Below are positions 38,050 through 47,194 of a stretch of DNA of 64,000 nucleotides, piece by piece (position 1 is the stretch's first letter; each line of letters begins with the position of its first letter). The notes under the pieces were generated by a model. That model searched no databases and had not been told where the DNA came from. It worked only from the letters and a program-made list of their open reading frames with translations. The position numbers were made by a program, and so were the translations under genes. The DNA is taken from contig NZ_CABPSL010000012.1 in NCBI RefSeq assembly GCF_902459665.1, forward strand, positions 1 to 64,000, written 5' to 3'. The DNA comes from Pandoraea cepalis (GTDB lineage Bacteria > Pseudomonadota > Gammaproteobacteria > Burkholderiales > Burkholderiaceae).

Positions 38050-39682
38050 GTCTTCGAAGCGCGGTCCGTACCGCGTGTATATCCCGCGCGATTCCGCTGC
38101 GCTCGCCTTGGGCGCGGACCGGGTCGCCGCCGCTGTGGCAACGGAAGCCACCCAGCGAGGCATTGCCGTCGATATCGTGCGCAATGGCTCTCGTGGGCTG
38201 TTTTGGCTCGAACCCCTCGTCGAAGTGGAGACCCCCGCCGGGCGCATCGGGTACAGCAACGTGCAGGCCGCTCAGGTCGCCGCCTTGTTCGATAGCGGCT
38301 GGCCCGCATGTGCTGTTCAGGACGCCGAGCGCGAGGTTCCCGCGGACAATCCCGACGGGAGTTGGGGCGCCCCCATGCCTGCCTGCGTCGGTCGGGTCGA
38401 TGCGATTCCGTATCTGGCGCGGCAACAGCGCCTGACGTTCGCGCGCATTGGCGTGACCGACCCGCTCAGCCCGGTGGACTATGAAGCGCACGGTGGCCTG
38501 GTCGGACTGCGCGCATGCCTGGCGCTCGACGCGGCCGCAGGGTGCCAGACCGTGCTCGACTCGGGCCTGCGTGGACGCGGCGGCGCGGCGTTTCCGGCGG
38601 GCATCAAGTGGCAAACCGTCAGCCGCGCCCAGGCGGCAACCAAATACGTCGTCTGCAATGCCGACGAAGGCGACTCGGGCACATTTGCCGATCGGCTCAT
38701 CATGGAGAGCGATCCGTTCGTTCTCATCGAAGGGATGGCCATCGCAGCGCTCTGCGTGGGGGCGAGCGAGGGCATCATCTACGTGCGCAGCGAGTATCCG
38801 CATGCCATTGCGGCACTCGAGTCGGCGATTGCCGTCGCGCGCCGGGAAGGCTGGCTCGGCCCGGACGTGCTGGGCTCGGGACGCGCTTGCGAGTTGCGCG
38901 TCGCCAAGGCGGCGGGCGCTTATATCTGCGGCGAGGAAACGGCGTTGCTCGAAAGCCTGGAAGGCAAGCGCGGCGTGGTCCGGGCGAAACCGCCGATTCC
39001 CGCGGTGGCCGGACTCTTCGGGCAGCCGACACTCGTCAACAACGTCGTAACCCTCGCGAGCGTGCCGTTCATCTTCGCGCACGGCGCCGACGCCTATCGC
39101 GAGTTCGGCATGGGCCGCTCGCAAGGCACGCTGGCGGTACAACTCGCGGGCAACGTGCGTCGCGGCGGACTGGTGGAGCTGGCGTTCGGCGTGACGCTGC
39201 GCACGCTGCTCGACGAGTTCGGCGGCGGGACGGCCAGCGGGCGCCCTGCCAAGGCCATTCAGGTCGGGGGCCCGCTCGGGGCGTATCTGCCAAGCGCGCA
39301 GTGGGACGTGCCGATGGATTACGAGGCGTATGCCTCGCTTGGCGCGGTCGTCGGTCACGGCGGGGTGGTCGTCCACGACGACACGGCCGACCTCGCGGCG
39401 TTGGCGAGTTACGCGATGCAGTTCTGTGCGCACGAGTCGTGCGGCAAATGTACGCCGTGCCGCATTGGTGCGACGCGCGGAGTCGAGGTGATCGACCAGA
39501 TCCGACGCGGGGACACCTCCGTGCGTCAGGTAACACTGCTGCGTGATCTGTGCGACACGATGGTGGCAGGGTCGCTGTGCGCGATGGGCGGCATGACGCC
39601 GTTCCCGGTGCGCTCGGCGCTCGAACATTTCCCGGCCGACTTCGGTCTGCCCGATGGCGCCGGGCGCGCCGAAGCCGCCTGA
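38042..39682 (+). CDS. fdsB: NAD-dependent formate dehydrogenase beta subunit
   Basis: 546 residues from the ATG at 38042. An N-terminal thioredoxin-like domain (residues 1 to about 120) is followed by a NuoF-like core: FMN/NADH-binding GLRGRGGAAFPAGIKW and CNADEGDSGTFADR, and [4Fe-4S] ligands Cys467, Cys470, Cys473 (ESCGKCTPCR) with a later cysteine. It takes electrons from FdsA/FdsG to NAD+. An upstream in-frame start would add 11 basic residues inside fdsG. A stem-loop covers its stop codon. Confidence 0.95.
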   Translation: MSESSKRGPYRVYIPRDSAALALGADRVAAAVATEATQRGIAVDIVRNGSRGLFWLEPLVEVETPAGRIGYSNVQAAQVAALFDSGWPACAVQDAEREVPADNPDGSWGAPMPACVGRVDAIPYLARQQRLTFARIGVTDPLSPVDYEAHGGLVGLRACLALDAAAGCQTVLDSGLRGRGGAAFPAGIKWQTVSRAQAATKYVVCNADEGDSGTFADRLIMESDPFVLIEGMAIAALCVGASEGIIYVRSEYPHAIAALESAIAVARREGWLGPDVLGSGRACELRVAKAAGAYICGEETALLESLEGKRGVVRAKPPIPAVAGLFGQPTLVNNVVTLASVPFIFAHGADAYREFGMGRSQGTLAVQLAGNVRRGGLVELAFGVTLRTLLDEFGGGTASGRPAKAIQVGGPLGAYLPSAQWDVPMDYEAYASLGAVVGHGGVVVHDDTADLAALASYAMQFCAHESCGKCTPCRIGATRGVEVIDQIRRGDTSVRQVTLLRDLCDTMVAGSLCAMGGMTPFPVRSALEHFPADFGLPDGAGRAEAA

Positions 39683-39697
39683 CGCGCATGCGTCAGG
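39678..39697 (+). other. Stem-loop at the fdsB-fdsA junction
   Basis: Perfect 8-bp stem cctgacgc / gcgtcagg with a gcat loop, spanning the fdsB stop codon and ending just before the GGAGGAGA ribosome site of fdsA. With no T-run it is more likely an mRNA processing or stability element than a terminator. Confidence 0.6.
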
Positions 39698-39712
39698 CAG
39701 GGAGGAGAACAC

Positions 39713-42598
39713 ATGATTCATCCGAGCACCTCAGTGACCCCGGGCCACGACCTGGACATGGGCACGCCGCTGCGTGAGAGCGATGTCGGCATTACCCTCG
39801 AAATCGACGGCGAGCGCGTAACCGTGCCGGCCGGCACGTCGATCATGCGGGCGGCGGCGGGCCGCGACGTCAACATCCCCAAGCTCTGTGCGACGGATTC
39901 GCTCGAACCGTTCGGATCTTGCCGCTTGTGTCTGGTCGAGATCGAGGGGCGGCGCGGATTTCCCGCCTCGTGTACGACACCCGTCGAGCCGGGCATGAAG
40001 GTACGCACGCAGTCGCCGGCGCTGCAGGATCTGCGTCGCAACGTGATGGAGCTTTACATCTCCGATCACCCGCTCGACTGCCTGACCTGCGCGGCCAACG
40101 GCGATTGCGAATTGCAGGACATGGCGGGCGTCACGGGGCTGCGCGAGGTGCGCTACGGCTTCGAGGGCGAAAACCATATTCACAGCGCGAAGGACGAGTC
40201 GAATCCGTATTTCACGTATGACCCGTCGAAATGCATCGTCTGCAACCGTTGTGTGCGGGCGTGCGAGGAAACGCAGGGCACGTTTGCGCTGACGATTTCC
40301 GGCCGTGGCTTCGAGGCGCGGGTTTCGGCCGGGCAGGATCAGCCGTTCATGGATTCGGAGTGCGTGTCGTGCGGCGCGTGCGTATCGGCCTGCCCGACGG
40401 CGACGCTGCAGGAAAAAAGCGTCATCGAGATGGGGCAGCCCGAGCACGCGGTGGTTACCACGTGTGCGTACTGCGGCGTGGGCTGCGCGTTCAAGGCGGA
40501 AATGAAGGGCGGGGAAGTCGTTCGCATGACCCCGTACAAGGATGGCGGGGCGAATGAGGGCCACGCCTGCGTGAAGGGGCGCTTTGCGTGGGGATACGCC
40601 ACGCACAAGGAGCGCATCACCAAGCCGATGATCCGCAGCAAGATTACCGATCCGTGGCGCGAGGTGTCGTGGGACGAGGCGCTGGACTACGCGGCGTCGG
40701 AGTTCCGGCGCATTCAGGCGACGTATGGGCGCGATGCCATTGGCGGCATCACGTCGTCGCGTTGCACGAACGAAGAGACGTATCTCGTGCAGAAGCTGGT
40801 GCGTGCCGCGTTCGGTAACAACAACGTCGACACCTGTGCGCGCGTGTGTCATTCACCGACCGGTTACGGGCTCAAGCAGACGCTCGGCGAGTCGGCGGGC
40901 ACGCAGACGTTCAAGTCGATCGAGCACTCGGACGTGATTCTCGTGATGGGCGCCAATCCGACCGATGGGCATCCGGTGTTCGCCTCGCGACTCAAGCGTC
41001 GTGTGCGCGAGGGGGCGAACCTGATCGTGATCGATCCGCGGCGCATCGACATCGTCGACGGGCCGCACGTGAAGGCCGCATTCCACTTGCCGCTGCGCCC
41101 CGGAACGAACGTGGCAATGGTCAATGCCCTCGCGCATGTGATCGTTACCGAAGGGCTGCTGGCCGAGGACTTCATCGCCGAGCGCTGTGAAGACCGTGCC
41201 TTCGCGCAATGGCGCGACTTTGTGGCGCTGCCGGAGAATTCTCCCGAAGCCGTGTCGGTCGTCACCGGCGTTGACGCCGAGCAGATCCGCGGCGCGGCGC
41301 GTTTGTACGCCACGGGCGGCAACGCGGCAATCTATTACGGACTGGGGGTGACCGAGCACGTTCAGGGGTCGACCGCGGTCATGGGCATTGCCAACCTGGC
41401 GATGGCCACCGGGAATGTCGGGCGCGAGGGCGTTGGCGTGAACCCGTTGCGCGGCCAGAACAATGTTCAAGGGTCGTGCGACATGGGGTCGTTCCCCCAT
41501 GAACTGCCCGGTTATCGCCACGTCTCCGATACGTTGGTACGCGAGTCGTTCGAGGCCGCTTGGGGCGTCCCGCTGCAGGCCGAGCCGGGGCTGCGGATTC
41601 CGAACATGTTCGACGCGGCGGTGCAGGGCAGCTTCAAGGGGCTTTACTGCCAGGGCGAGGACATCGTGCAGTCCGACCCGAACACGCAGCACGTGGCGGC
41701 GGCGATGGAGGCGCTGGAGTGCCTCGTCGTGCAGGATATCTTCCTGAACGAAACGGCCAAGTACGCGCATGTGCTGCTGCCGGGCACGACGTTTCTCGAA
41801 AAGGACGGCACATTCACGAATGCGGAGCGGCGTATCTCGCGCGTGCGTCGGGTGATGGCGCCGCTGCCGGGCATGGCGGACTGGGAGGTGACGATCGCGC
41901 TGGCGAAGCGACTGGGGTACGACATGCCTTATACGCATCCGTCGCAGATCATGGACGAGATCGCCCGATTGACCCCGACGTTCAGCGGCGTGAGCTACGC
42001 GCGTCTCGATGAAGCCGGCAGTCTGCAATGGCCGTGTAACGACGAGGCGCCCGACGGCACGCCGATCATGCACGTGCATGCGTTCGTGCGCGGCAAGGGA
42101 CGCTTCATCATCACCCGATATGTGCCGACGGACGAGAAGGTTACGCCGCGCTACCCACTGCTGCTCACCACGGGGCGCATTCTCTCGCAATACAATGTCG
42201 GCGCGCAGACACGTCGCACGCACAACGTGGCCTGGCACGATGAAGACCGGCTCGAAATTCACCCGGTCGATGCGGAGGATCGCGGCATCAAGGACAACGA
42301 TTGGGTCGGCATCCGCAGCCGCGCGGGCGAAACAGTGCTGCGTGCGGTCATCAGCGAGCGCATGCAGCCGGGCGTGGTGTACACGACCTTCCATTTCCCG
42401 GAGTCGGGCGCAAACGTTATCACGACCGACAACTCGGACTGGGCGACCAACTGTCCCGAGTACAAGGTGACGGCCGTGCAAGTGCTGCCGGTGGTACAGC
42501 CCTCCGCATGGCAGTCGGAATACTCAACCTTCAACCGCACGCAGCTCGCGCTGCTCGATGCGGCCCATGTGCCCTCCGAACCGGTACCGGCGAAGTAG
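39713..42598 (+). CDS. fdsA: NAD-dependent formate dehydrogenase alpha (catalytic) subunit
   Basis: 961 residues. In order: an N-terminal [2Fe-2S] ferredoxin domain (GSCRLCLVEIEG), a NuoG-like cluster DHPLDCLTCAANGDCELQ, two ferredoxin-type [4Fe-4S] motifs (CIVCNRCVRACEE and CVSCGACVSACP), a further CAYCGVGC cluster, then the bis-MGD catalytic domains. The active-site molybdenum ligand is Cys379 (ARVCHSPTGYG), so no selenocysteine is needed. It oxidises formate to CO2, or reduces CO2 in reverse. GGAGGAGA precedes the ATG. Length equals that of Cupriavidus FdsA. Confidence 0.96.
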   Translation: MIHPSTSVTPGHDLDMGTPLRESDVGITLEIDGERVTVPAGTSIMRAAAGRDVNIPKLCATDSLEPFGSCRLCLVEIEGRRGFPASCTTPVEPGMKVRTQSPALQDLRRNVMELYISDHPLDCLTCAANGDCELQDMAGVTGLREVRYGFEGENHIHSAKDESNPYFTYDPSKCIVCNRCVRACEETQGTFALTISGRGFEARVSAGQDQPFMDSECVSCGACVSACPTATLQEKSVIEMGQPEHAVVTTCAYCGVGCAFKAEMKGGEVVRMTPYKDGGANEGHACVKGRFAWGYATHKERITKPMIRSKITDPWREVSWDEALDYAASEFRRIQATYGRDAIGGITSSRCTNEETYLVQKLVRAAFGNNNVDTCARVCHSPTGYGLKQTLGESAGTQTFKSIEHSDVILVMGANPTDGHPVFASRLKRRVREGANLIVIDPRRIDIVDGPHVKAAFHLPLRPGTNVAMVNALAHVIVTEGLLAEDFIAERCEDRAFAQWRDFVALPENSPEAVSVVTGVDAEQIRGAARLYATGGNAAIYYGLGVTEHVQGSTAVMGIANLAMATGNVGREGVGVNPLRGQNNVQGSCDMGSFPHELPGYRHVSDTLVRESFEAAWGVPLQAEPGLRIPNMFDAAVQGSFKGLYCQGEDIVQSDPNTQHVAAAMEALECLVVQDIFLNETAKYAHVLLPGTTFLEKDGTFTNAERRISRVRRVMAPLPGMADWEVTIALAKRLGYDMPYTHPSQIMDEIARLTPTFSGVSYARLDEAGSLQWPCNDEAPDGTPIMHVHAFVRGKGRFIITRYVPTDEKVTPRYPLLLTTGRILSQYNVGAQTRRTHNVAWHDEDRLEIHPVDAEDRGIKDNDWVGIRSRAGETVLRAVISERMQPGVVYTTFHFPESGANVITTDNSDWATNCPEYKVTAVQVLPVVQPSAWQSEYSTFNRTQLALLDAAHVPSEPVPAK

Positions 42599-42637
42599 GG
42601 CGCGTTCGGTGAATTGACGTGGAGTCAGCGTTTGACG

Positions 42638-43597
42638 ATGTTCAACCCATTAGGTGACCGGGACGACCGGCAGCCCGCAGGCGAACCGCAGGGCGAGCGT
42701 GCGGGGCCGGGCGATGCCGACGTGATCGACGAGACGGTTGGCGGACGTGTCGCGCCGGTGTGCGACGCGGCGCCAGCCGTGCTCGACCCGGACAGTCTCG
42801 CGCCGAGTGCGACCGTTGCCGTGCGGCGCTTCCGTCATGGGACGTGGCAGTCGGCGAGCGACGAACTGGCCGAAGAAGTGCCCGTAGCGCTGGAGTTCAA
42901 TGGCATCTCCCACGTGGTGATGCTCGCCACGCCTGCAGACGTCGACGACTTTGCCTTGGGGTTCGCGTTGTCAGAGGGCATTCTCAACGACCGGCGCGAG
43001 TGCTACGGCATTGACGTGACGGCAACGACACAGGGTGTGACGGCGCATCTCGATGTCTCGTCGCGCGCGTTTGCCGGACTCAAGGAACGGCGCCGCAATC
43101 TCACGGGACGCACCGGCTGCGGACTGTGCGGCACGGAAAGTCTCGATCAGGTTCTGCGGCCGTTGCCGGCCGCCGGTGCGCCGCTGCGTGTGTCGCACGC
43201 GGCGCTGGCCGCCGCGTATGCCGGGCTGGCGCGCCATCAGCCGCTGAACGGCGTGACGGGCGCCGTGCACGGCGCGGCCTGGTGCTCGCCGCAGGGCGAG
43301 ATACTTTGCTTGCGTGAAGACGTCGGCCGGCACAACGCGCTCGACAAGCTGATCGGCGCGCTCGCGCGCAGCGGACAGCCGTTCAATCGCGGCTTTGTGC
43401 TGATGACGAGTCGTGCGAGCGTCGAAATCGTGCAAAAGGCCGCGCAGGTCGGCATTCCGATGGTCGCGGCCGTTTCGGCGGCGACGGCCCTCGCGGTGCA
43501 AACGGCAGCGGCGGCGGGCGTGACGCTGGTCGGCTTCGTGCGCGGGGAGCAGTGCGTGATCTACACCGGCGGGGCGGCGCTCGACGCCAGCGCCTGA
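42638..43597 (+). CDS. fdhD: FdhD sulfurtransferase/chaperone for formate dehydrogenase (FdsC)
   Basis: 319 residues from the ATG at 42638; TTG codons at 42632 (better spaced from GGAG) and 42614 are alternatives. The hallmark is the Cys161-x-x-Cys164 pair in TGRTGCGLCGTESL, which passes sulfur to the Mo-cofactor. It also has EDVGRHNALDKLIG, typical of FdhD. The first 60 residues are Asp/Gly/Pro-rich and variable. FdhD sulfurates the bis-MGD cofactor before insertion into FdsA. It sits fourth in the operon, as fdsC does in Cupriavidus. Confidence 0.92.
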   Translation: MFNPLGDRDDRQPAGEPQGERAGPGDADVIDETVGGRVAPVCDAAPAVLDPDSLAPSATVAVRRFRHGTWQSASDELAEEVPVALEFNGISHVVMLATPADVDDFALGFALSEGILNDRRECYGIDVTATTQGVTAHLDVSSRAFAGLKERRRNLTGRTGCGLCGTESLDQVLRPLPAAGAPLRVSHAALAAAYAGLARHQPLNGVTGAVHGAAWCSPQGEILCLREDVGRHNALDKLIGALARSGQPFNRGFVLMTSRASVEIVQKAAQVGIPMVAAVSAATALAVQTAAAAGVTLVGFVRGEQCVIYTGGAALDASA

Positions 43598-43624
43598 CGC
43601 CAACAAACGAGCAGGAGCTTCCTG

Positions 43625-43858
43625 ATGGACGGTAATAACCTCGTGCGCATGGCCAATCGCATCGCGGACTTCTTTGAATCGTTACCTGATCGCGACGAAG
43701 CGCTGGATGAAGTCGCCGCGCATCTGCACAAGTTCTGGGATCCACGCATGCGCGCCGAGATCCTCGCACTGGCCGACACGCCGGTCTCGGCCGAGATGCA
43801 CGTGCTGGTGCGTGAAGCGCTCGTCCGCCATCGTGAGCGGCTGACGCCGGCCGGGTGA
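43625..43858 (+). CDS. fdsD: Formate dehydrogenase delta subunit
   Basis: 77 residues, FdsD family: MDGNNLVRMANRIADFFESL, then KFWDPRMRAEILA, which is the conserved signature. The small acidic protein helps mature or stabilise the complex. It is the last gene of the fds operon, 27 bp after fdhD, with AGGAG ahead of its ATG. Confidence 0.92.
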   Translation: MDGNNLVRMANRIADFFESLPDRDEALDEVAAHLHKFWDPRMRAEILALADTPVSAEMHVLVREALVRHRERLTPAG

Positions 43859-43944
43859 GGCCGGTTCCAGGCGAAGATATGTCGCTCGCAGTATAGTGGG
43901 AGCTGCCGTCGCGCTTCGGCGCGGCTTTACCCGCGGAGGACTTG

Positions 43945-44148
43945 ATGAGCGATACCCAGACGCGCAAGCCGGTCCAACAGAAGTCTGAGCCGGAGGACGT
44001 CGTGGAACGCGACCTTGATGAAGCCCTTGAGGAGACGTTTCCGGCAAGTGACCCGGTTTCCATCGAAATCGACAAGCCAAAACGGGCGCCCAAGTCGACA
44101 TCGGGTGACTCGACAGGTCCCGCGGGCGGGGCTGGCGGCCGAAAATAA
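43945..44148 (+). CDS. Small conserved protein with EETFPASDP motif
   Basis: 67 residues from the ATG at 43945; a TTG one codon earlier is possible. GGAGGA lies 4 bp ahead of the ATG. The central block LDEALEETFPASDPVSIEI is shared by many short proteobacterial proteins of unknown role; both ends are charged and probably disordered. A tatagt hexamer near 43893 could be its -10. Function is unknown. Confidence 0.72.
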   Translation: MSDTQTRKPVQQKSEPEDVVERDLDEALEETFPASDPVSIEIDKPKRAPKSTSGDSTGPAGGAGGRK

Positions 44149-44241
44149 ATCTCGGCCCGGTGGTGGTTTGCCGCCCGGCCGGGGCGAATTCGTGGCAAAA
44201 TTCCGCGCCTGACTCTCTCAGGCTGGGACTGTAGGAATTCA

Positions 44242-44610
44242 ATGGCGGCAGGTACGGTAAAAAAAGTTCGACGCTACGCGCTGGAAACCATCGATGTGAT
44301 GGGGCAGAGCGGACTGGGTGTCGTCGAGCGCCCGGACGGGCGTTTCGTCATGTATCCGGAGTACTGGACGCAGACGCAGGCGCTTAGCCAGAAGATGCGC
44401 ACGTTGTACCGCCGAAATTGTCAGCTCGAGTACCAGTTGGCGAAGCTCACGCGCGAACTCGATCGACTTCGCACTGTAGTCGATACGCCGCGCCCTGTCG
44501 GAAATCCGCAAGCATCACTGCCCGGCACCGACGTGCCGCAGCCTGAACTCGCCCTTGAGCGCAAGCCCGCCGCCGAACTACCGCCGCGACGACGCAAACG
44601 CGCCGCCTGA
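44242..44610 (+). CDS. Hypothetical protein with coiled-coil segment
   Basis: 122 residues. Residues 1-45 are a compact segment (RRYALETIDVMGQSGLGVVE), residues 48-78 look like a coiled coil (QKMRTLYRRNCQLEYQLAKL), and the rest is Pro/Arg-rich ending RRRKRAA. The protein is basic, has no membrane helix and matches no family I recognise. It stands alone between two other genes with its own upstream gap. Confidence 0.65.
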   Translation: MAAGTVKKVRRYALETIDVMGQSGLGVVERPDGRFVMYPEYWTQTQALSQKMRTLYRRNCQLEYQLAKLTRELDRLRTVVDTPRPVGNPQASLPGTDVPQPELALERKPAAELPPRRRKRAA

Positions 44611-44714
44611 GTCCGCCGTCTCGGAAAGCCTGCCGAGCCAGTTGTCCCGATCGACTTCGTTACGCCACCGAATTTCCCTCAACGCGCAGTTACTTGTCCG
44701 CTTCGCCGACCATC

Positions 44715-45476
44715 ATGGCGCTTACCGCATCGCAACTCGAAACCTTCCGTAACGACGGTTATCTGATTCTCCCGCGCTATGTGGCGCAGGCCGACTGCGA
44801 GGCGATGCTGGCCGACGCGCGCGCGCAACTGGCCTCGGCCACGTTGCCGCTCGAGTTCGAAGCCGATGTGGGCTATGCAGGAGCACCGGCATCGCGTGAC
44901 GCGCAGGGTGGCCAGACCGTTCGTCGTCTGCTCAAGGCCTACGATCGTGGCGATGCGCTGCGTCGCTGGGCAACGCGTCCGGATCTGGTCGAGTCGCTCG
45001 CGCAAATCTTTGGCGAGGATGTAGTGCTCACGCTCGCGCATCACAATTGCGTGATGACCAAACATCCCCATTTCGGCACGGCGACCGGTTGGCATCGCGA
45101 TATTCGGTATTGGTCATTCCCGCAGAATTCGCTGATCTCCGTGTGGCTGGCGTTGGGGCCGGAAACGCGTGAGAACGGTGCGCTACGCTTCATCCCCGGG
45201 TCGCATCGCGAACAACTCCAGCCGCACCAGCTCGATTCGCTGGACTTCCTGCGTCCCGACGAGCCCGACAATCAGCCGCTCGTCGCACGGGGTCGGCAGG
45301 TGGCCCTGGCGCAGGGCGATGTCGTGTTGTTTCACAGCGGTCTGTTCCACGCGGCCGGGCGCAACGAGGGCGATACCACGAAATTCTCCGTCGTGTTTGC
45401 GTATCGCGGCGAGAGTAATCCGCCAACGCCGGGCACACGCTCCGCGTCGGCCGGCGAAGTCGCACTGGGCCACTGA
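44715..45476 (+). CDS. Phytanoyl-CoA dioxygenase (PhyH) family protein
   Basis: 253 residues from the ATG at 44715 (MALTASQLETFRNDGYLILP); a TTG seven codons upstream is an alternative. PhyH-type Fe(II)/2-oxoglutarate oxygenase: metal facial triad His127-x-Asp129 (GWHRDIRYW) and His212 (LFHAAGRN). The conserved N-terminal FRNDGYLILP and GALRFIPGSHR are seen. It should hydroxylate a small substrate; the identity is unknown and the genes around it give no clue. Confidence 0.88.
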   Translation: MALTASQLETFRNDGYLILPRYVAQADCEAMLADARAQLASATLPLEFEADVGYAGAPASRDAQGGQTVRRLLKAYDRGDALRRWATRPDLVESLAQIFGEDVVLTLAHHNCVMTKHPHFGTATGWHRDIRYWSFPQNSLISVWLALGPETRENGALRFIPGSHREQLQPHQLDSLDFLRPDEPDNQPLVARGRQVALAQGDVVLFHSGLFHAAGRNEGDTTKFSVVFAYRGESNPPTPGTRSASAGEVALGH

Positions 45477-45737
45477 CGTGCCTTGCGCCGGGAACGCCCG
45501 TTCTCCGGCGTCGCCAATCATTTTGGGCGCTTTCCTAATTCGGTCTGCACCTTTTCCCGCGTAGACTCTCCGGCCACCCTGATGGTGTTGTGCGCTGGCA
45601 CTTCTGAGTCGCATCGTCCCGACGTCGATGTCGTGCCACGCCGGTAATCTGCCTGACGCCATTCCATACAAGTGTCGTGATGCGCTGCGGTCGACCCCGG
45701 TTGACACGGCGTGCACGGCCGTTTCCGGAGGAGCCCC

Positions 45738-47132
45738 GTGTCCCATTTGCCTGATACGCCCGTAGTACCGCCCGTCGCCTCCGCGTGTGCCACGCCCGAC
45801 GCGCTCGCCGTCGCCGGCCGCGCCACTTGGGGATCGCGGCTGGGCTTTATTCTCGCGGCGGCCGGTTCTGCCGTGGGACTTGGCGCGGTATGGAAATTCC
45901 CCTACGTGGTGGGCAAGCACGGCGGTGGCGCGTTCCTTGCGGTATATCTGGGCTGCGTGCTGACGCTTGGCGTCGGGCTGCTGCTTGCCGAAATGGCGAT
46001 CGGCCGGTTGACGGGCAAGTCGATCACGACGGCGCTGCGTGAATTGGGCGGGCGCCGCTGGGCCTGGGTCGGACGCATTGCGACATTCAACGCGTTCGCG
46101 ATTCTGTCGTTTTACGTCGTCGTGGGTGGCTGGACGGTGGCGTATCTCGTCCGGGCCATGACCGGCACGGTGCTGGCCAACGACACCGAGCGTCTGGTTG
46201 GCGAATTCGCGGCGTTCATCGCGGATCCGGTCGCGTCGCTGACCAGCATGGGGGTCTTTCTCGGGCTGACGACCGTCATTGTTGCCGCGGGTGTGCAAAA
46301 GGGCATCGAACGGGCAGGCAAGTGGCTCATGCCCGCGCTGTTCCTGCTGATGCTGCTGGTCATCGCGCGCGCCCTCACCCTGCCGGGCGCGATGGCCGGT
46401 GTTGCCTGGTTCCTGACGCCGGACTTTTCCGTCATATCCGGTGCCACGCTGCTCGAAGCGCTGGGTTTGGCGTTCTTCTCGTTGTCGCTCGGCGCGGGCA
46501 TGATCGTGGTCTACGGCTCCTATCTGCCCAAAGACGCACGCCTGGCCGGTTCGGCCGTTTGGGTGGCGACGCTTGCGACGCTGGCCTGCTGCCTCGCCGG
46601 GCTGATGATTCTGCCAGCGGTGTTCGCGTTCGGCGTGGCGCCCAACGCAGGGCCTGGTCTGACCTTCATCACGATGCCCGCCATTTTCGCGCAGATGCCA
46701 TTCGGCCATCTCGTGGCGATCGCATTCTTCCTGCTGCTCCTGTTTGCAGCACTCACGTCCGCCGTTTCGCTGTTCGAGCCGGTCGTCGCATTTCTCATCG
46801 ACGAATATCAATGGCGCCGCGGACCGGCCGTGGCGGCGGTGCTGGTGGCCACGTTCGCCTTCGGCGCCCCCGCCGCATTGTCGTTCGGTGTGTGGTCGGA
46901 CATACGTATTTTCGACCGTACGATTTTCGAGCTGATGGACTACGCGACTGTCAATCTGCTGATGCCCGCGGGCGGGTTGTGCGTGGCATGCTTCGTCGGC
47001 GTACGGATTTGGCCAACGGCGCGCACCGTACTCGATGGCACGCGAGCGCAATGGTTCGTGCCTGTGTGGCGAGCGCTATTACTCGTGCTCACGCCGATTG
47101 CCATCGTTGGCGTGTGGTATCAGAGCCTCTGA
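45738..47132 (+). CDS. Sodium-dependent NSS-family transporter
   Basis: 464 residues from a GTG at 45738, four bases after GGAGGAG; a longer frame adds nine residues. Neurotransmitter:sodium symporter fold: first helix WGSRLGFILAAAGSAVGLGA, followed by WKFPYVVGKHGGGAFL, the signature of LeuT-like transporters, with 11-12 hydrophobic segments. It imports an amino acid or similar solute with Na+. Bacterial members include tryptophan and leucine carriers; the substrate here is unassigned. Confidence 0.9.
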   Translation: MSHLPDTPVVPPVASACATPDALAVAGRATWGSRLGFILAAAGSAVGLGAVWKFPYVVGKHGGGAFLAVYLGCVLTLGVGLLLAEMAIGRLTGKSITTALRELGGRRWAWVGRIATFNAFAILSFYVVVGGWTVAYLVRAMTGTVLANDTERLVGEFAAFIADPVASLTSMGVFLGLTTVIVAAGVQKGIERAGKWLMPALFLLMLLVIARALTLPGAMAGVAWFLTPDFSVISGATLLEALGLAFFSLSLGAGMIVVYGSYLPKDARLAGSAVWVATLATLACCLAGLMILPAVFAFGVAPNAGPGLTFITMPAIFAQMPFGHLVAIAFFLLLLFAALTSAVSLFEPVVAFLIDEYQWRRGPAVAAVLVATFAFGAPAALSFGVWSDIRIFDRTIFELMDYATVNLLMPAGGLCVACFVGVRIWPTARTVLDGTRAQWFVPVWRALLLVLTPIAIVGVWYQSL

Positions 47133-47194
47133 TGCGCACGACGGACCGTCGCGCGCATCCGCGACTTGGACAACCTACGCGACGCGCCAGCGAA

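Noticed and set aside
40847-40849. Possible selenocysteine-dependent formate dehydrogenase
   Set aside because: The catalytic codon in fdsA is TGT (Cys379), not TGA, and the downstream region shows no SECIS-like need.
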